This document shows positions 38,549-50,990 of a stretch of DNA of 64,000 bases, one piece after another. Each line of letters starts with the position of its first letter. Positions within the stretch are counted from its first letter, which is position 1. The stretch spans positions 7,820,435-7,884,434 of the forward strand of contig NC_064538.1 of NCBI RefSeq assembly GCF_023856365.1. Direction: 5' to 3'. The notes below the pieces were generated by a model, which was not told the DNA's origin, ran no database searches, and was given only the letters and a program-made list of their open reading frames with translations. The position numbers and the translations under genes are program-made. This DNA is from Brienomyrus brachyistius (lineage: Eukaryota > Chordata > Actinopteri > Osteoglossiformes > Mormyridae).

Positions 38549-38734
38549 TTTTCAGGAGAGGTGCCGGAGAACAGAGTGAACATTGTGGTGGCCAACCTGA
38601 CAGTGATTGATCGGGACCAGCCACACACACCCAACTGGAATGCCGTCTACAGGATCGTCAGCGGCGATCCCTCTGGCCACTTCACCATACGCACGGACCC
38701 CGTGACCAATGACGGCATGGTCACCGTAGTGAAG
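38549..38734 (+). CDS. cdh4: cdh4 exon 9 equivalent: EC3
   Basis: This 186-bp exon, phase 0 at both ends, lies between acceptor gactttag and donor gtaggt. It begins [19 protein letters not shown], which fixes the start: the downstream ttcag is inside the exon, and using it would lose the conserved Phe-Ser. [16 protein letters not shown] gives the EC3 DXD-type calcium ligands (segment 225-227). NLT (220-222) is a potential glycosylation site. It ends with VTVVK, which the next exon continues as PVDYE. The length equals that of the N-cadherin exon. Confidence 0.97.
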
Positions 38735-39751
38735 GTAGGTGCATGTAGCACGTTGGCTTACAGAAATTGGTTTTCTGACCCTTAAATTCTTTCAATCTCA
38801 AGGTACATGTCTAAACCCCTGTTTTAAAGAACATCGTGGACTATACAATCCTAATAACAGATCTATACCCTCTTAAAAAGCTCTCCAATAAAAATTCAAG
38901 ATGATCATCTGAATTCAAAATCACACAGAGTAGTTCTTTTGATTTATTACTTTTGAGATTTGGGTAATATATTTAGGTCTAGGAAGTTACCTCTGGAATA
39001 TTCCGATGAGCTGCTCGTACGGAAACCCAAAGTTCCTCATGATTTTTGAACTTGTGCTTTGTGTAATGACTGTTTCACATTGAAACTGAATCTTGGTCAG
39101 GAATTCTTGTCCCAGCTCTGAAATTTGGGTCGTTATCAACTGAACCAGTGAGCTTTGACCGCATTTGATGTAGTCGTGATTTGTCACGGATTTTCATTAA
39201 AGTGATGAAGAATAATGGCACCCCGCGTTACCACTCCGGTTAACTCAAGATGTTCCAGATGGCTTGCTTCAAATCATAATCACTCTTTGTGTAAAAAATG
39301 CTTTCTTCATTCTCATCAAAACAGCTGCTGTCCATGCCTTGGCCCATGTCTGGGGTAGCATCAGTACTAAAGTAGTGCTCAAGACTGACCTTATCACCTA
39401 CTGACTATGCTGTTCTTGCTTGGGTTACAGGGTAACTCTTTTAGGTGTTTGCTGGACTCACTGTTTTGAAGCCGTGTCCTTTCATAGCTTTTTATAGTCT
39501 ACTGAGGTATGCAGGTGTTCTTTCTTCTTCATTGGTCTTCTGTTCTTGATCACTTCAGCTGAAGCTGTGCTCAATTTAAGGAGCATTTATGCTTACCAAC
39601 CATACTGCTGTTAAATATAACCATTCATTTTACATTCCTTCTTGTTATGCTTTCTCAAAGCAATTAAAATGATCAAAAACGTAACTCACTGACAAGTCAC
39701 AAGCAGGAATGGTGTTGTTGTATAAAGGAAACTTGCCTGTCCCCATCTCTA

Positions 39752-40892
39752 TTGTATAAAGGAGGCGGGGCATGCCCACCCCACCCCTGTTATATAAAGG
39801 AGGCGGGGCATGCCCACCCCATCCCTGTTATATAAAGGAGGCGGGGCATGCCCACCCCATCCCTGTTATATAAAGGAGGCGGGGCATGCCCACCCCACCC
39901 CTGTTATATAAAGGAGGCGGGGCATGCCCACCCCATCCCTGTTATATAAAGGAGGCGGGGCATGCCCACCCCACCCCTGTTATATAAAGGAGGCGGGGCA
40001 TGCCCACCCCACCCCTGTTATATAAAGGAGGCGGGGCATGCCCACCCCATCCCTGTTATATAAAGGAGGCGGGGCATGCCCACCCCACCCCTGTTATATA
40101 AAGGAGGCGGGGCATGCCCACCCCACCCCTGTTATATAAAGGAGGCGGGGCATGCCCACCCCACCCCTGTTATATAAAGGAGGCGGGGCATGCCCACCCC
40201 ACCACTGTTATATAAAGGAGGCGGGGCATGCCCACCCCACCCCTGTTATATAAAGGAGGCGGGGCATACCCACCCCACCACTGTTATATAAAGGAGGCGG
40301 GGCATGCCCACCCCACCCCTGTTATATAAAGGAGGCGGGGCATGCCCACCCCACCCCTGTTATATAAAGGAGGCGGGGCATGCCCACCCCACCCCTGTTA
40401 TATAAAGGAGGCGGGGCATGCCCACCCCACCCCTGTTATATAAAGGAGGCGGGGCATGCCCACCCCACCACTGTTATATAAAGGAGGCGGGGCATGCCCA
40501 CCCCACCCCTGTTATATAAAGGAGGCGGGGCATGCCCACCCCACCACTGTTATATAAAGGAGGCGGGGCATGCCCACCCCATCCCTGTTATATAAAGGAG
40601 GCGGGGCATACCCACCCCACCACTGTTATATAAAGGAGGCGGGGCATGCCCACCCCACCACTGTTATATAAAGGAGGCGGGGCATGCCCACCCCATCCCT
40701 GTTATATAAAGGAGGCGGGGCATGCCCACCCCACCCCTGTTATATAAAGGAGGCGGGGCATGCCCACCCCACCACTGTTATATAAAGGAGGCGGGGCATG
40801 CCCACCCCATCCCTGTTATATAATGGAGGCGGGGCATGCCCACCCCACCCCTGTTATATAAAGGAGGCGGGGCATGCCCACCCCACCCCTGC
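39752..40892. repeat. 38-bp minisatellite, 30 copies, no indels
   Basis: GGAGGCGGGG recurs from 39761 to 40863 at exactly 38-bp spacing, 30 copies. The unit is TTATATAAAGGAGGCGGGG, then CATGCCCACCCCACCCCTG. Differences are almost only point variants in the ACCCCT/ATCCCT/ACCACT segment, two CATACCC variants and one TAATGG variant. Nearly every unit carries a TATA-like TATATAAA, a GC-box-like GGCGGGGC and the palindrome GGGCATGCCC. Strong homogeneity suggests recent expansion or conversion. Confidence 0.97.
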
Positions 40893-41100
40893 TAAGCGTG
40901 ATGACACTGGAGCTCTTTCTGAATTACATGCGCGGGAGGCGCTGCTGAAGCCAGAAGGCTGGACAAATGCAAACACATCACAGGCAAATTGAATATTGAT
41001 TTCTCAATTAAGGTCATGTTCACTTTTACGCACGCATAATATTTTACCCAGCACCAATAAATACCGCTACACAGAGGCAAGGCCTTTCCTCTGTATGCTG

Positions 41101-41692
41101 TGACACCACCTAGCAACTGCTGCCTAGTGAGCACCACGTAGAGAACACCATCTAGTGACTGCCGCATGGCGAGGAGCACCTAGTGACCGCCACCTAGGGA
41201 GCACCATCTAAGGAGCACCATCTAGCTAGCACCACCTAGTGACCGCCACCTAGGGAGCACCATCTAAGGAGCACCATCTAGCTAGCACCACCTAGTACTG
41301 CCTAGTGACCGCTGCCTAGTGAGCACTACCTAGCAAGCACTGCCTAGTGAGCACCGCCTAGCAATCACCTTGTGAGCATCACCTAGTGGCCGCTGCCTAG
41401 CAAGCACCACCTAGCAACCACCACATAGTGAGCACCTTCCTAGTGACCTCTGCTTAGCAAGCACTGCCTAGAAACGGCTGCCTAGCAAACACAGGATAAC
41501 GACCTCTGTCAAGCAAGCACTGCCTAGCAACCACCGCCTAGCGAGCACCGTCTAGCGAGCACCACTTAGCAGGCACCACCTAGCAAGCAATACCTAGTGA
41601 GCACTGCCTAGCGAACACCACCTAGCGACTGCCGCTTAGCGAACGCCACCTAGCGACCATAGCCTAGCAATTGCCGCCTAGCAACTACTGCT
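41101..41692. repeat. Degenerate CCTAG-rich tandem repeat, about 14-15 bp
   Basis: Repeated words of the type AGCACCACCTAGTGACC and AGCACTGCCTAGCAAGC run for about 590 bp with variable spacing. A longer block containing GGGAGCACCATCTAAGGAG is duplicated near 41.19 and 41.24 kb. It lies 200 bp beyond the 38-bp array but shares no unit with it. Confidence 0.85.
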
Positions 41693-44065
41693 TTGGCAGG
41701 GGTGGCAGAAGAAGTTCTGCCTTCTAAGTTTTAATCTACAACTAGCACAGCACCAGTGGCTACTGTTCACACCCCTCCAAGGAAAATCTGAAAAAAGTGC
41801 ACAAATATAAAAAAAAAAAATTCAAAGAATTATGACAAACCCTCCATCTTTAGCAACACCCCCTCCCGGATTCCACCCCTCCCACCAGATCAAAGATTGA
41901 TTTTCTGCTCCTCTTTGTTATCGCAAGATGACTAGATTTATAATCTTCTTTCCTCACTGTAAGATTTAGCAGGTGGGAGTAAACTGAAATAACAACCCAA
42001 GGGGGTTTATCAAGAGATCACAGGAAGAGAGACAGTGTCCCTGGGGAGTCAGAGATACAGGCTGCAGCATTTACCCGTCAAAGGCAGGGGGGATGCGCGC
42101 AGAGACGCAGGCAGGCTGGCATTCGCTCTCGCTCAGGAGCGGGGAGACCCCCCCCCCCCCCACCAAGGCCTGCTTGTCTGACTGCCTGTTCTCTGTGAGC
42201 CCCCAAGGACTGCAGCTCAGTCAGCCACTGGAGCCACGTTTGATCACCATGTTTTCAGCCTTGTGCGTTTACCTCCCCCCTCGCCCCCCCCCCCACATTC
42301 ACACACAAGGTGGCTGTTCACTGTAGTCACATCAAAAGATACAGCTGTCTCGATATTAATATGTCTAGTGATGAAAATCAAAAAGAAAAAGAGCCCCCCC
42401 CCCAGCAGATGTGAATTATTCTTCATTTTAAGGGTCATATGAAAGGTGATGCCGATCTCGACGGCTTCACACAGCCCTTTTCAGCTCAAACGGGCCCCAT
42501 ATTCAGTCTCTGGATCCGGTGGCCAGAGAGACAACGTGCCACCGGCAGTGAAGACTGGCCGGTCCTCCTGTCGATAGCGACAAACACAGCTGGACAAGTG
42601 TCCCAGCACAGGCACATTTTTGCAGATGTAAATACCAAGAACGCCAAGATCGTACTTGTGGTCTTGGCAAGACTGGTCTTGCTAACTTGCCTCCCAAGAA
42701 GATGCAACCGATGTATTCTTTATATTTGGAACGAGGCAAGAATTACATCCGGGTATCGTTATCTCTTCTTGAGTATTGGAACTATATATCAGGAATGGAA
42801 TATGACACAAAACGGGTACATGAGAATTCAAGCATGACCGTGTGCGCGTATTCAGAGACACCCACGGGACAAAGAGAGATGGGAGGTGGCTGGCAGGTAT
42901 ACCCCTCATAGGGAGCCTATGCCCGAAGGTGCCTACCAGTGCCTGGTAACTGGGCAGTAAATCAACAGTCTTCCCATTGAGTGACACCCCCGGCCCCACC
43001 TCTAGCAGCCTGTGGATCATAGCTGCAGCCCGTGGCTGAATTCCGGCACCAGGCTGAGCGTCCATGATCGCAGCGCTGACGACTCCGGCGTCTCTCAGTC
43101 CCCAACATCCATCAGCCATCATGCCTTGTTTAGCATAGCTTTTTATACCACTGCCCTGTCCATTATAATCAGCGTTTAAATGCTAACACAGGCTGCGCGC
43201 ACATGCATGCCAAATTGTTATTGTCACCAATGAAGTCAAGCCAAAGCTACGCCCGTAACTGTAATCATCGTCTGTGCACTGCCGTGATGAGAATATGCTT
43301 TCCTTTATTTAATCCCAGCGTCTTCATTAAAAGCGGCATAAAAAACGTCACATCACTTTATCGTCAAGTGTCAGAGCGGCCGTCAGGCCACAGTGTGGAA
43401 TGACATCGCGTCTCTCTCCCCCACCTTGAGTATGGAGATGTCATGACTGTTATGAATATTTAAAATACGCCAGAACTAATCAGTCTTTAAAGGAGATTAC
43501 AGGTAATGTCGTAAAGGCCTCTAAAACTAAGTCATTTCCTAATTTTAGACATTTTACTCAGCAGTCACCTCGCTGCCTGAACTTTGGAAAATTTTTTATT
43601 TTGTGTTCATGTCATCACATCCTGCAAGTTCAGTGTAAATGGAGCTAATAAGCTCTTAAACACAGTGTTCTGTGTAGGTAGGAGACTAGAATCTATGAAG
43701 GTCTGCTGAAGAGGAGGCTTGACGTGAAGCGCCCAAAAACTCAGGGTTCAGTAAAGGGTTGGTTCTTTTAGGACTTTCATTTTGGGCCATGTTCCAGCAG
43801 GGCAGCCCGCCCCCCTCCACCACTCTCAGCACCCTAACCATCTCTCATCTCTCTCTCCCCATGTCGTACTACTGCTGTTTTACTCTTCTCTCCACTACAT
43901 ATTTATTTTGATGCCGCACTGCTTACCTGAGAATTGCCCCCCCCATATGCCCTTTGTTTAATTCCACCATTGTGTCACATGCTATTCCCATGTGCCACTG
44001 TGCCATCTCTTACATCCCCATTGCTCCAACCCAAAAATTCCACCTCCTCTGTTTTCTCACGCTAG

Positions 44066-44232
44066 TTCTCCGCCTATTCTCCGTTAGTTCTGTACCTGTT
44101 CTCCACCAGTTCTCTGCCTGTTTTCCATCTGTTCTCCACTAGTTCTTCACGGGTTCTCCATCTGTTCTTCACCAGTTCTCCGCCTGTTCTCTGCCAGTTC
44201 TCCACCAGCTCTCTGCCAGTTCTCTCTCTGTG
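44066..44232. repeat. Degenerate pyrimidine-rich repeat of about 10-12 bp
   Basis: Variants of GTTCTCCACCA and GTTCTCTGCCA recur about fourteen times, ending about 120 bp before the exon 10 acceptor. Confidence 0.8.
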
Positions 44233-44353
44233 TTCCCCACTGTACTCTTGCTGTTTTTGTGCACAAGATATGCTCTTCTAGTCCCTCGTTTTAAACGTCC
44301 CTCTGGCTTCCTGTTCATTTTTCCTCACTCTAAGTCTGGCTTCTGCTTTCCAG

Positions 44354-44607
44354 CCGGTGGACTACGAGATGAACCGGGCCTTCATGCTGACCGTGGTGGT
44401 GTCCAACCAGGCCCACCTGGCCAGCGGCATACAGTCATCCCTGCAGTCCACAGCGGGGGTCACCATCTCTGTGGTGGACATCAACGAGCCGCCGTTCTTT
44501 CCGTCCAACCCCAAGCTGGTGCGCTTCGAGGAGGGCGTGCCCGCCGGCACCACACTCACCACATTCTCTGCCAACGACCCCGACCGCTTCATGCAGCAGA
44601 TAGTCAG
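44354..44607 (+). CDS. cdh4: cdh4 exon 10 equivalent: end of EC3, first half of EC4
   Basis: This 254-bp exon (acceptor ctttccag, donor gtaggc) enters in phase 0 and leaves after two bases of an Arg codon. It starts [23 protein letters not shown] replaces LDRE in EC3, as in other N- and R-cadherins. DINEPPFF (segment 308-315) is the EC3-EC4 linker, where human R-cadherin has [16 protein letters not shown] (341-348) carries EC4 calcium ligands. The codons are GC-rich compared with the flanking introns. Confidence 0.97.
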
Positions 44608-45267
44608 GTAGGCTATTGCGATCCCGGGACCTCCCCTCATTTCAAATGCAACCGCATGAGACGGCTGGAAACCACACAAATCCGGCCTCCTCGTCAGCCA
44701 CCAAGGCCAGATTATGCCGCTTGTTGTCGTTTTCCATGAGTCTGCCGTGGAGTGCTTCTCTCAGCACTCGACGAGCTTTGGGGAGTCACTCCTAGACTGG
44801 GTTATATATAGGCTTCTGAGGACTGTCACCTTGGCAATATTACTACGTATTTTTCTTGTGTGTGCAGCATCAAAATGCTCAGATCGACAGGTGCTACAGA
44901 GAGATTGGTGATTTTCACCTGTAAGAGTGATAAACAATCACAGGAAAGCAATGACTTGGAAAATTCCCCAGTGTCATTAGGTAAATCAGTTTCTGGGACT
45001 GCTTAGCCTAGATAATGTTCCATCCTTACATCTGACTAATAACCTGGTCATGCTGTTGGTCCTTGGTAGCCAGATGATTTAAATATTAACACCTGAAGCT
45101 TTGGTAGCTAGCAACAGATTCTCGGTAGTTTGGGCTAAGATGCCAGGTAGGCCACCATCATATGTCGAAGCAATTGCTTAACCTCTATCAATCTCCAGTA
45201 AAAAAATTAATTAAATTAATATTTTCACTAATAAACTAGGCTGTAATATAAATCATTTACAGGGGAT

Positions 45268-45649
45268 AAGCTCTACGGATGGCATGGTGGTGCAGTGGTT
45301 AGCACTGTTGCCTCACACCTCTGGGACCCAGCTTCGAGTCTCCGCCTGGGTCACACGTGTGCAGAGTTTGCATGTTCTCCCCATGTCGTCGTGGGGTTTC
45401 CTCTGGGTACTCCGGTTTCCCCTCACAGTCCAAAAACATGGACTTGGAGGCTAATTGGACTTGCTAAATTGCCCGTAGGTGTGCCTGTGTGTGTGAATGG
45501 TGTGTGAGTGTGCCCTGCGATGGACTGGCCCCCCATCCTGGGTTGTTCCCTGCCTCGTGCCCATTGCTTCCAGGATAGGCTCCGGACCCCCCGCGACCCA
45601 GTAGGATAAGCAGTTTGGAAAATGGATGGATGGATGGAAGCTCTACGGA
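45268..45649 (+). mobile_element. tRNA-derived SINE with perfect 12-bp target duplication
   Basis: The body (45280-45637) starts with a tRNA-like head: A box region TGGTGCAGTGGTTAGCAC, B box region GCTTCGAGTCTCC. The fish SINE body follows (GTTTGCATGTTCTCCCC, AGTCCAAAAACATG, GCGATGGACTGGCC), then GGATAAGCAGTTTGG and a GGAT-repeat tail. AAGCTCTACGGA occurs at 45268-45279 and again at 45638-45649, an exact 12-bp target duplication, so insertion was by retroposition and fairly recent. It is not a functional tRNA gene. Confidence 0.93.
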
Positions 45650-47249
45650 AAATTAATCTGATAAAACTAATCTGGCACCTTTTCTGTGACATTATAAACT
45701 CTAACGCATGAAGTCGACCCCCCACCGCTGGGCGCTGTTCACAGGAAGCAGCTCGTAGAGGGGTATGTGACTTTATTTTGGCAGATTCTGAGGTAGAGGC
45801 TGTAATAGTTTTGTGTTGTCCCCTACTGTCTAGGTAATTACGCATGCAGTTAGGATGCTCGCTAATAAACACTGGTCATCAGGCTCCAAATTACATTTTA
45901 ATGAGGATATTCAATACTTCCCTTCTATAATAATAAGTTGTCTCTGTTCAAAGTGCTAACCTTAGGAATTCTAGTCATTTTTATTCATAATGTGGCTCAA
46001 GTGAGGGATAGCAGCTGTGTCATGGTCCTGCTTACAGAGGCTGATATTCCGCTAGAAGTAAAAACTTAGAATTATAAATTCTGAATTGCCTTTTTATTAA
46101 AGCAAGGTGATACAAACTTACTGGCAGGTGCAGGCTATGAGAGAATAAGCTGTTTAGCAGCACGAGCAGTAGCAGATGTGCCTGCGGACCATGTGATGCT
46201 CCTCAGCTATGCGTACAAAGCTCTACAAAGGTGCTCCACAGGCTACAGTAGGCAGCTGGGCTGCTCCCTATGCGAGTGCAAGTCTTGAGCGGCCTGTGGA
46301 CGCCAAATGGTCCAGTTTCACCCCGCCACCACTCCATAAAATATGGTACATTTAAAATAATTCATTAAAGTTTACATTTGAATATCCCCCGTATCTCTCT
46401 GCAGTGTGTGCTGGGAATCCACAGCAGGCCCCAAGATTACTGAGCCAATACCACCTTATGAAGGAATGTAAAAAAAAATTTGAACTTTTCTTTCTGTAAA
46501 ATAACCCCTGAGACTGAGGTGAGGTTTGTGAATCGATTTCGGGAGGTCTGCAGGGCGCCTCCAGACAATCCTTCCAAAGTTCCCCAGTGCCGCCCCAGTG
46601 GTCTGCCAGACTGCAGCCTTCTGACTGGCAGATCCGTGTGAGCATGGAGAGCCCGCACAGGCTCTTCTTCTCGTTGCCGTATTTTCAGTTTATTCCTCAC
46701 ACACAGACATAATAAAGGCGGAGCACTGTTGCCTCCCAGCTTGTGGGGATTGTGTTCGCTTCGGCTACCTCCAGCTACCCTGCTTTCATCCTGTTACGGC
46801 TAAAACACCCCCCTCCCGTATTTGACTGAGCTAGGCCGCAATGCTGGTATCTTCCCTTAAATAAGACGTGTTGTTACACAAATGGAGAGAAGGATTGTGG
46901 GATGGATGGAAGGTGTCATTGCAGTCGCTCCCTGAATTATACTGTAGTTTTGCACAAACATGAGTGTTACTGTTTGAATTATTGATTAGTAGATCTGTTT
47001 TCCCAACAGACAGAATTAGAAAGAATGATAAAATTAGAGTGAAAGCTTCTGAGTATTAACAAACAGGGTTTTTGCCATCTGACTAATAATTGGGATGGAG
47101 GAGTGCAGCAAGGTGTGTGTTGTTGTGTTTGCATGGGATGCGATTTCCACTAAAAGGTGTTTCTAAAGGTGTTTTCACATGTTGTCCTTTTTAACTTAAC
47201 CAAATTCAGTCCTTTGAAAGTGGAACAAAAAAGTGGACCAACAGAAAAA

Positions 47250-47528
47250 GGAGTCAGTTCTTTCCGTGTTCACATTGTGAATTCAATTGAATTAGGAGTC
47301 AGTTCTTTTTGTGCTCACATTGTGAGTTCAATTGAAAGAGGAGTCAGTTCTTTTTGTGTTCACATTGTGAGTTCAATTGAAAGAGGAGTCAGTTCTTTTT
47401 GTGTTCACATTGTGAGTTCAATTGAAAGAGGAGTCAGTTCTTTTTGTGTTCACATTGTGAGTTCAATTGAAAGAGGAGTCAGTTCTTTTTGTGTTCACAT
47501 TGTGAGTTCAATTGAAAGAGGAGTCAGC
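47250..47528. repeat. 45-bp tandem repeat, six copies plus a partial
   Basis: GGAGTCAG starts units at 47250, 47295, 47340, 47385, 47430, 47475 and 47520. The middle units are almost identical and the first two differ at a few sites. Each unit contains TTCACATTGTGAGTTCAATT, with the perfect palindrome TTCACATTGTGAA in the first unit. The unit is a multiple of three and has no stop in one frame, which explains the 132-codon ORF at 47157-47555. Confidence 0.95.
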
Positions 47529-50500
47529 TATTTTTCTGGTCCATTTCAGCTCTGATGGGGCCTCAGTCCTCTTTCTCTTCACGCTGTCATTACCAGCGGC
47601 CATGGTTCAGTCTGTTTATGTTTGTTTGAGCTTCCCAGTGCAATAGCATGTGATCTGTCTGTAGTAAGCCTAGAGGGCTGAAATACAGTGGCAATAGGTG
47701 AAGCGAATCTGGTGCACTTTGTGTTTACAATGCGCAGGTTAAGTGAACCGCACTGCGGACTTGAAGCGAGCCGAACTAAGAAAAGCGAGAAAGAAGTGAT
47801 GAGTTTGAGAAAATACCCAAATATACCCGCAGTTAGTAGCCTGTATGTACCGAGATGGTGCCCCTTGCCTTCCGAGGGCTGGCTAAGCATTGCTGGCAAG
47901 TGGATAGGTAACATTTTTGAATGGCAGTAAAGATGATGGACCTTTAATTATAGCAAACACAGAGTGCCCTACTCCTAGATTCAGGCAGAAATGCATGCAC
48001 ACACACCACCCCCCCCCCCCTCCGGGATTTACAGTAGACTGAGCACAGATTTCTCTGTACTGAAAGGCTCAAGCAGTTGTTACTATTCAGCGTCCCCAGG
48101 GACTGTCCGTAAAAGTTGACAGATTAGTGACTAAGGCGTAGAGGCCACAGCTTTGTAAAGCAGCTTTCACCAGTGAATTAGTGTCTGATATGTGTAATAA
48201 ATGCACGACTGTGGTCTGGACGCTATTTTACACTAAGACCTTTGAAGTTCCTGTTTGCCACACGACTCTCTGAGCCCTGACACCCCTCCCATCCCATCCC
48301 AGAGACTAACACCGCTGCCTCCAGAAAGCTGGATTAATTAGCGAGCCCATGCGACACAGTAACGCCGTAGGTGTCAGCCCTGCAAATCGAGCATGGGTGT
48401 CCGCCAGCGGGGCCGAACCTGCGTGACCTGCCTCCTTTCCGAGCAGAAACGCGGCTAAACAAATCTGCTAGTTAATTTCACAGCAAATGAGAGTAAATCA
48501 GGTGAATATTTCAGTTGAGGAAATGTAGGCGCCACCTGCTGGGCATGCTGACTAACAGCACGCAGGGTGTAGGTGACGCTGGCCGGCCGGTTCCCTCCCG
48601 CTCGGCTCTGCCTCCATTCAATTTGCAGGTCAGCACCAGACTTGGCAGGTCTGTGCTATTTATACGAGGGCTCCTGTCATCACTTTGCTGATTTTTTTTT
48701 CTTGCCTCCTGTATGTTTTTCAGGAGCAAAGTGAATTGGCTGTGGGAGGCGTAACCTGGGGCGGGGAACTAGAAGTTGCTACATCTGGCCAAGTTAGCCA
48801 GATGCGTGTCATTTCTTTTGATTATCCTGCTGGTTGAATGCGAGCACAGCACAGTAAAAGAATTGTGCTTGGGGATAATTAGCCCAGTTGTACCGGGGGA
48901 AAAAAGCATGAATTCAGGTTTATTTCGAATGATCTAATCTGACACTTTTGAGACGAATGAGGAATTTAGCGCATTCACTGAGATCCCATCAGCAAAGTCT
49001 AGCTATTTCCCGCTTCTTTTCTAGTTGAGCATTTCAGGTCGTCTTTCTGCCGCACCCCAGACCGAAATGTTTGTTACATTCTGCAGTGCCTGACTAAATG
49101 GTGTTGTCCAGAAAAAAAGAACTCTGGGGGGGGGGGGGCATGTGTCAGGAATGGATGGGTTCAACACACATCAGAGGGTGGGGGTGGGGGGTAGAAGAAA
49201 ACTCCAGAGCCTCATGGAACAGTCAAGCTTGGCAACGGGTATAAAATATATATTCTGGTGCTGGACCACAGCCCCCGGCATATTCCTTTATGTATTTTGA
49301 AGCAAATCAAGCAAAGCGGTTCTTCATTCTCTGACAGAGGCTACTTAGAGCTCCCCATCATCAAATAAGCCAGACCGTGAAGAGCAGGGGAAGTCAGTAA
49401 ATCCTACAATCCTCTGCCACACGCGAGTTACTCGAAACAGGCCCACGTGGGCGGGTCGACATGGAACACCGGATGAGGGCTCACCGAGTGACCCCTGCCC
49501 CCTCCCAGCCCTTTCACCGGACAGGTAGATAAACTCTTCGTGTTTGTCTTTATCTTTCTGCCAGCAACCTTCCCAGAATGCTGTGCAGCTTCCTGTTCCA
49601 GTTATTCAGCAGGCATATCCAAGGGTAGCAGGTGGCGTGCGGTTTACTATGGCACTGAAAGCTGAGGGCACGGACTCCAAGAAAAAAAGCAACAGCTGAA
49701 GGCCTTTCACACACATTTCCTAACCCTTTGGTACACACTGGCCTGGTACAAACCGTACAAACCGTGTGTAGCCCTGCATGACATCAGTGACTAAGTAAAT
49801 AGCAAACAATACTGATACCCAGTGTCCTATAAATGGCGACTGTTAAATTTCTGCACCAGGGAAAAATCTTTTTTCCCATCCATCCATTTTTATCTATCCA
49901 TCCATCTATCCTCCAGCCTTTCATCCTAGTCAGGTTTGCGAAGAGAATTAGATAAACAGATAAAAGTGCAATAAATTGCTTCTCTTGCTGAATATAAATG
50001 CAGTTTCTTCTCCCTGCCATCCTCATCTAGGGGGTCTTTCCTGTCGTTAGGAAGGTTGCGCTTCCCTCAGTTTCATCACCGATGAACTCCTTGTGATCTT
50101 GTAAAATGCAGTTTACGGCAGTTATGCTGCTCCTGGTTAATAGCCCGAGCTGTAAAAGTGAAGAAACAAATAATTTCTGGTGGAATGTCATCATCCAGGC
50201 AGACGGGGAATTCCAAAACAGTTCAAATATTATTCCTGAGAATGATTCCAAATTTGACTTTGATTCTAAATTCCAAGCACTCTAATGAAGATATAAGCTC
50301 ATAATTGGAATTTAAACAAACTGTCAGAATTGGTTTCCAGTTTGTGTCTATCCAGGTGAGAATGCAGTAGTAATACTTATCCCAGACAGGGCACATGACA
50401 AGTATATTCCTGCTTGTATTACAAATGCCACCATGGTGTCGACGCTCAGGGCTGTTGTGCTTCCTGGCCATTTATATTCTTATTCTCAGCCAAGGACGTA

Positions 50501-50748
50501 GTACAGTTAGCCATCTTCCGAAGTGCACTGGGTGTGCAACTCTACAAATGAATTTGCAAAATTAAGTATTCATAATTTGAAAGTGGCTAATGAGGTTTGG
50601 CTTCCCAGAGTCAGCGCCCACACACAGAACAATCCTGCAATGGGCCAACACCTCACAGGCTGCGATAAAAAAAAAACCAAACAAGCATCCATTTGTTTAG
50701 GTAACAATCGGCATTGTTTTAGCGATAGACAATTTTAATTTAGCAGGT

Positions 50749-50990
50749 TGGGGGGTGATGTGTGGCTCAGCAGGAGTGGACGCAGGTCCCTGTAATCAGA
50801 AGGTTGCAAGTTCAAATCCTAGGCCTGACTGACTGATGCCATCATTAATCCCCTGAGTAACCCCCCCCCCCCCCCAAGTTGCTCCAGGGGCACTTCACAT
50901 TAGCTGACCCTGCACTGTGACCCCCCCCCCCCCCAAGCTTGCTCTTACCTGTATATATATCTGGGCATCTTGTGGAGAGCAAGATGAAGT
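50749..50990 (+). mobile_element. tRNA-derived SINE
   Basis: The head has an A-box-like TGTGGCTCAGCAGGAG and a B-box-like GCAAGTTCAAATCC. The body has GTTGCTCCAGGGGCAC and GCTGACCCTGCACTGTG, widespread in fish SINEs. It is interrupted by two long poly-C runs at about 50861-50875 and 50922-50935. No clear target duplication was found. Confidence 0.8.

Larger units (their letters stand above)
38735..44353. other. cdh4 intron 9
   Basis: A 5.6-kb phase-0 intron, gtaggt to ctttccag. It contains the 30-copy 38-bp array (39752-40892), the CCTAG-rich degenerate array next to it (41101-41692) and a degenerate pyrimidine-rich repeat (44066-44232) just before the acceptor. The segment 42.5-43.1 kb has ORFs on both strands and words suggestive of a dispersed repeat (GGCAAGACTGGTCTTGC), but no family could be named. 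Confidence 0.75.

Noticed and set aside
39752..40892. CRISPR-like array, or tandem promoters
   Set aside because: The genome is vertebrate and there are no distinct spacers between repeats; TATA-like words in every unit do not by themselves show promoter activity.
45280..45352. tRNA gene
   Set aside because: The tRNA-like head belongs to a SINE with tail and target duplication; the same applies to the heads at about 50756 and 52774.
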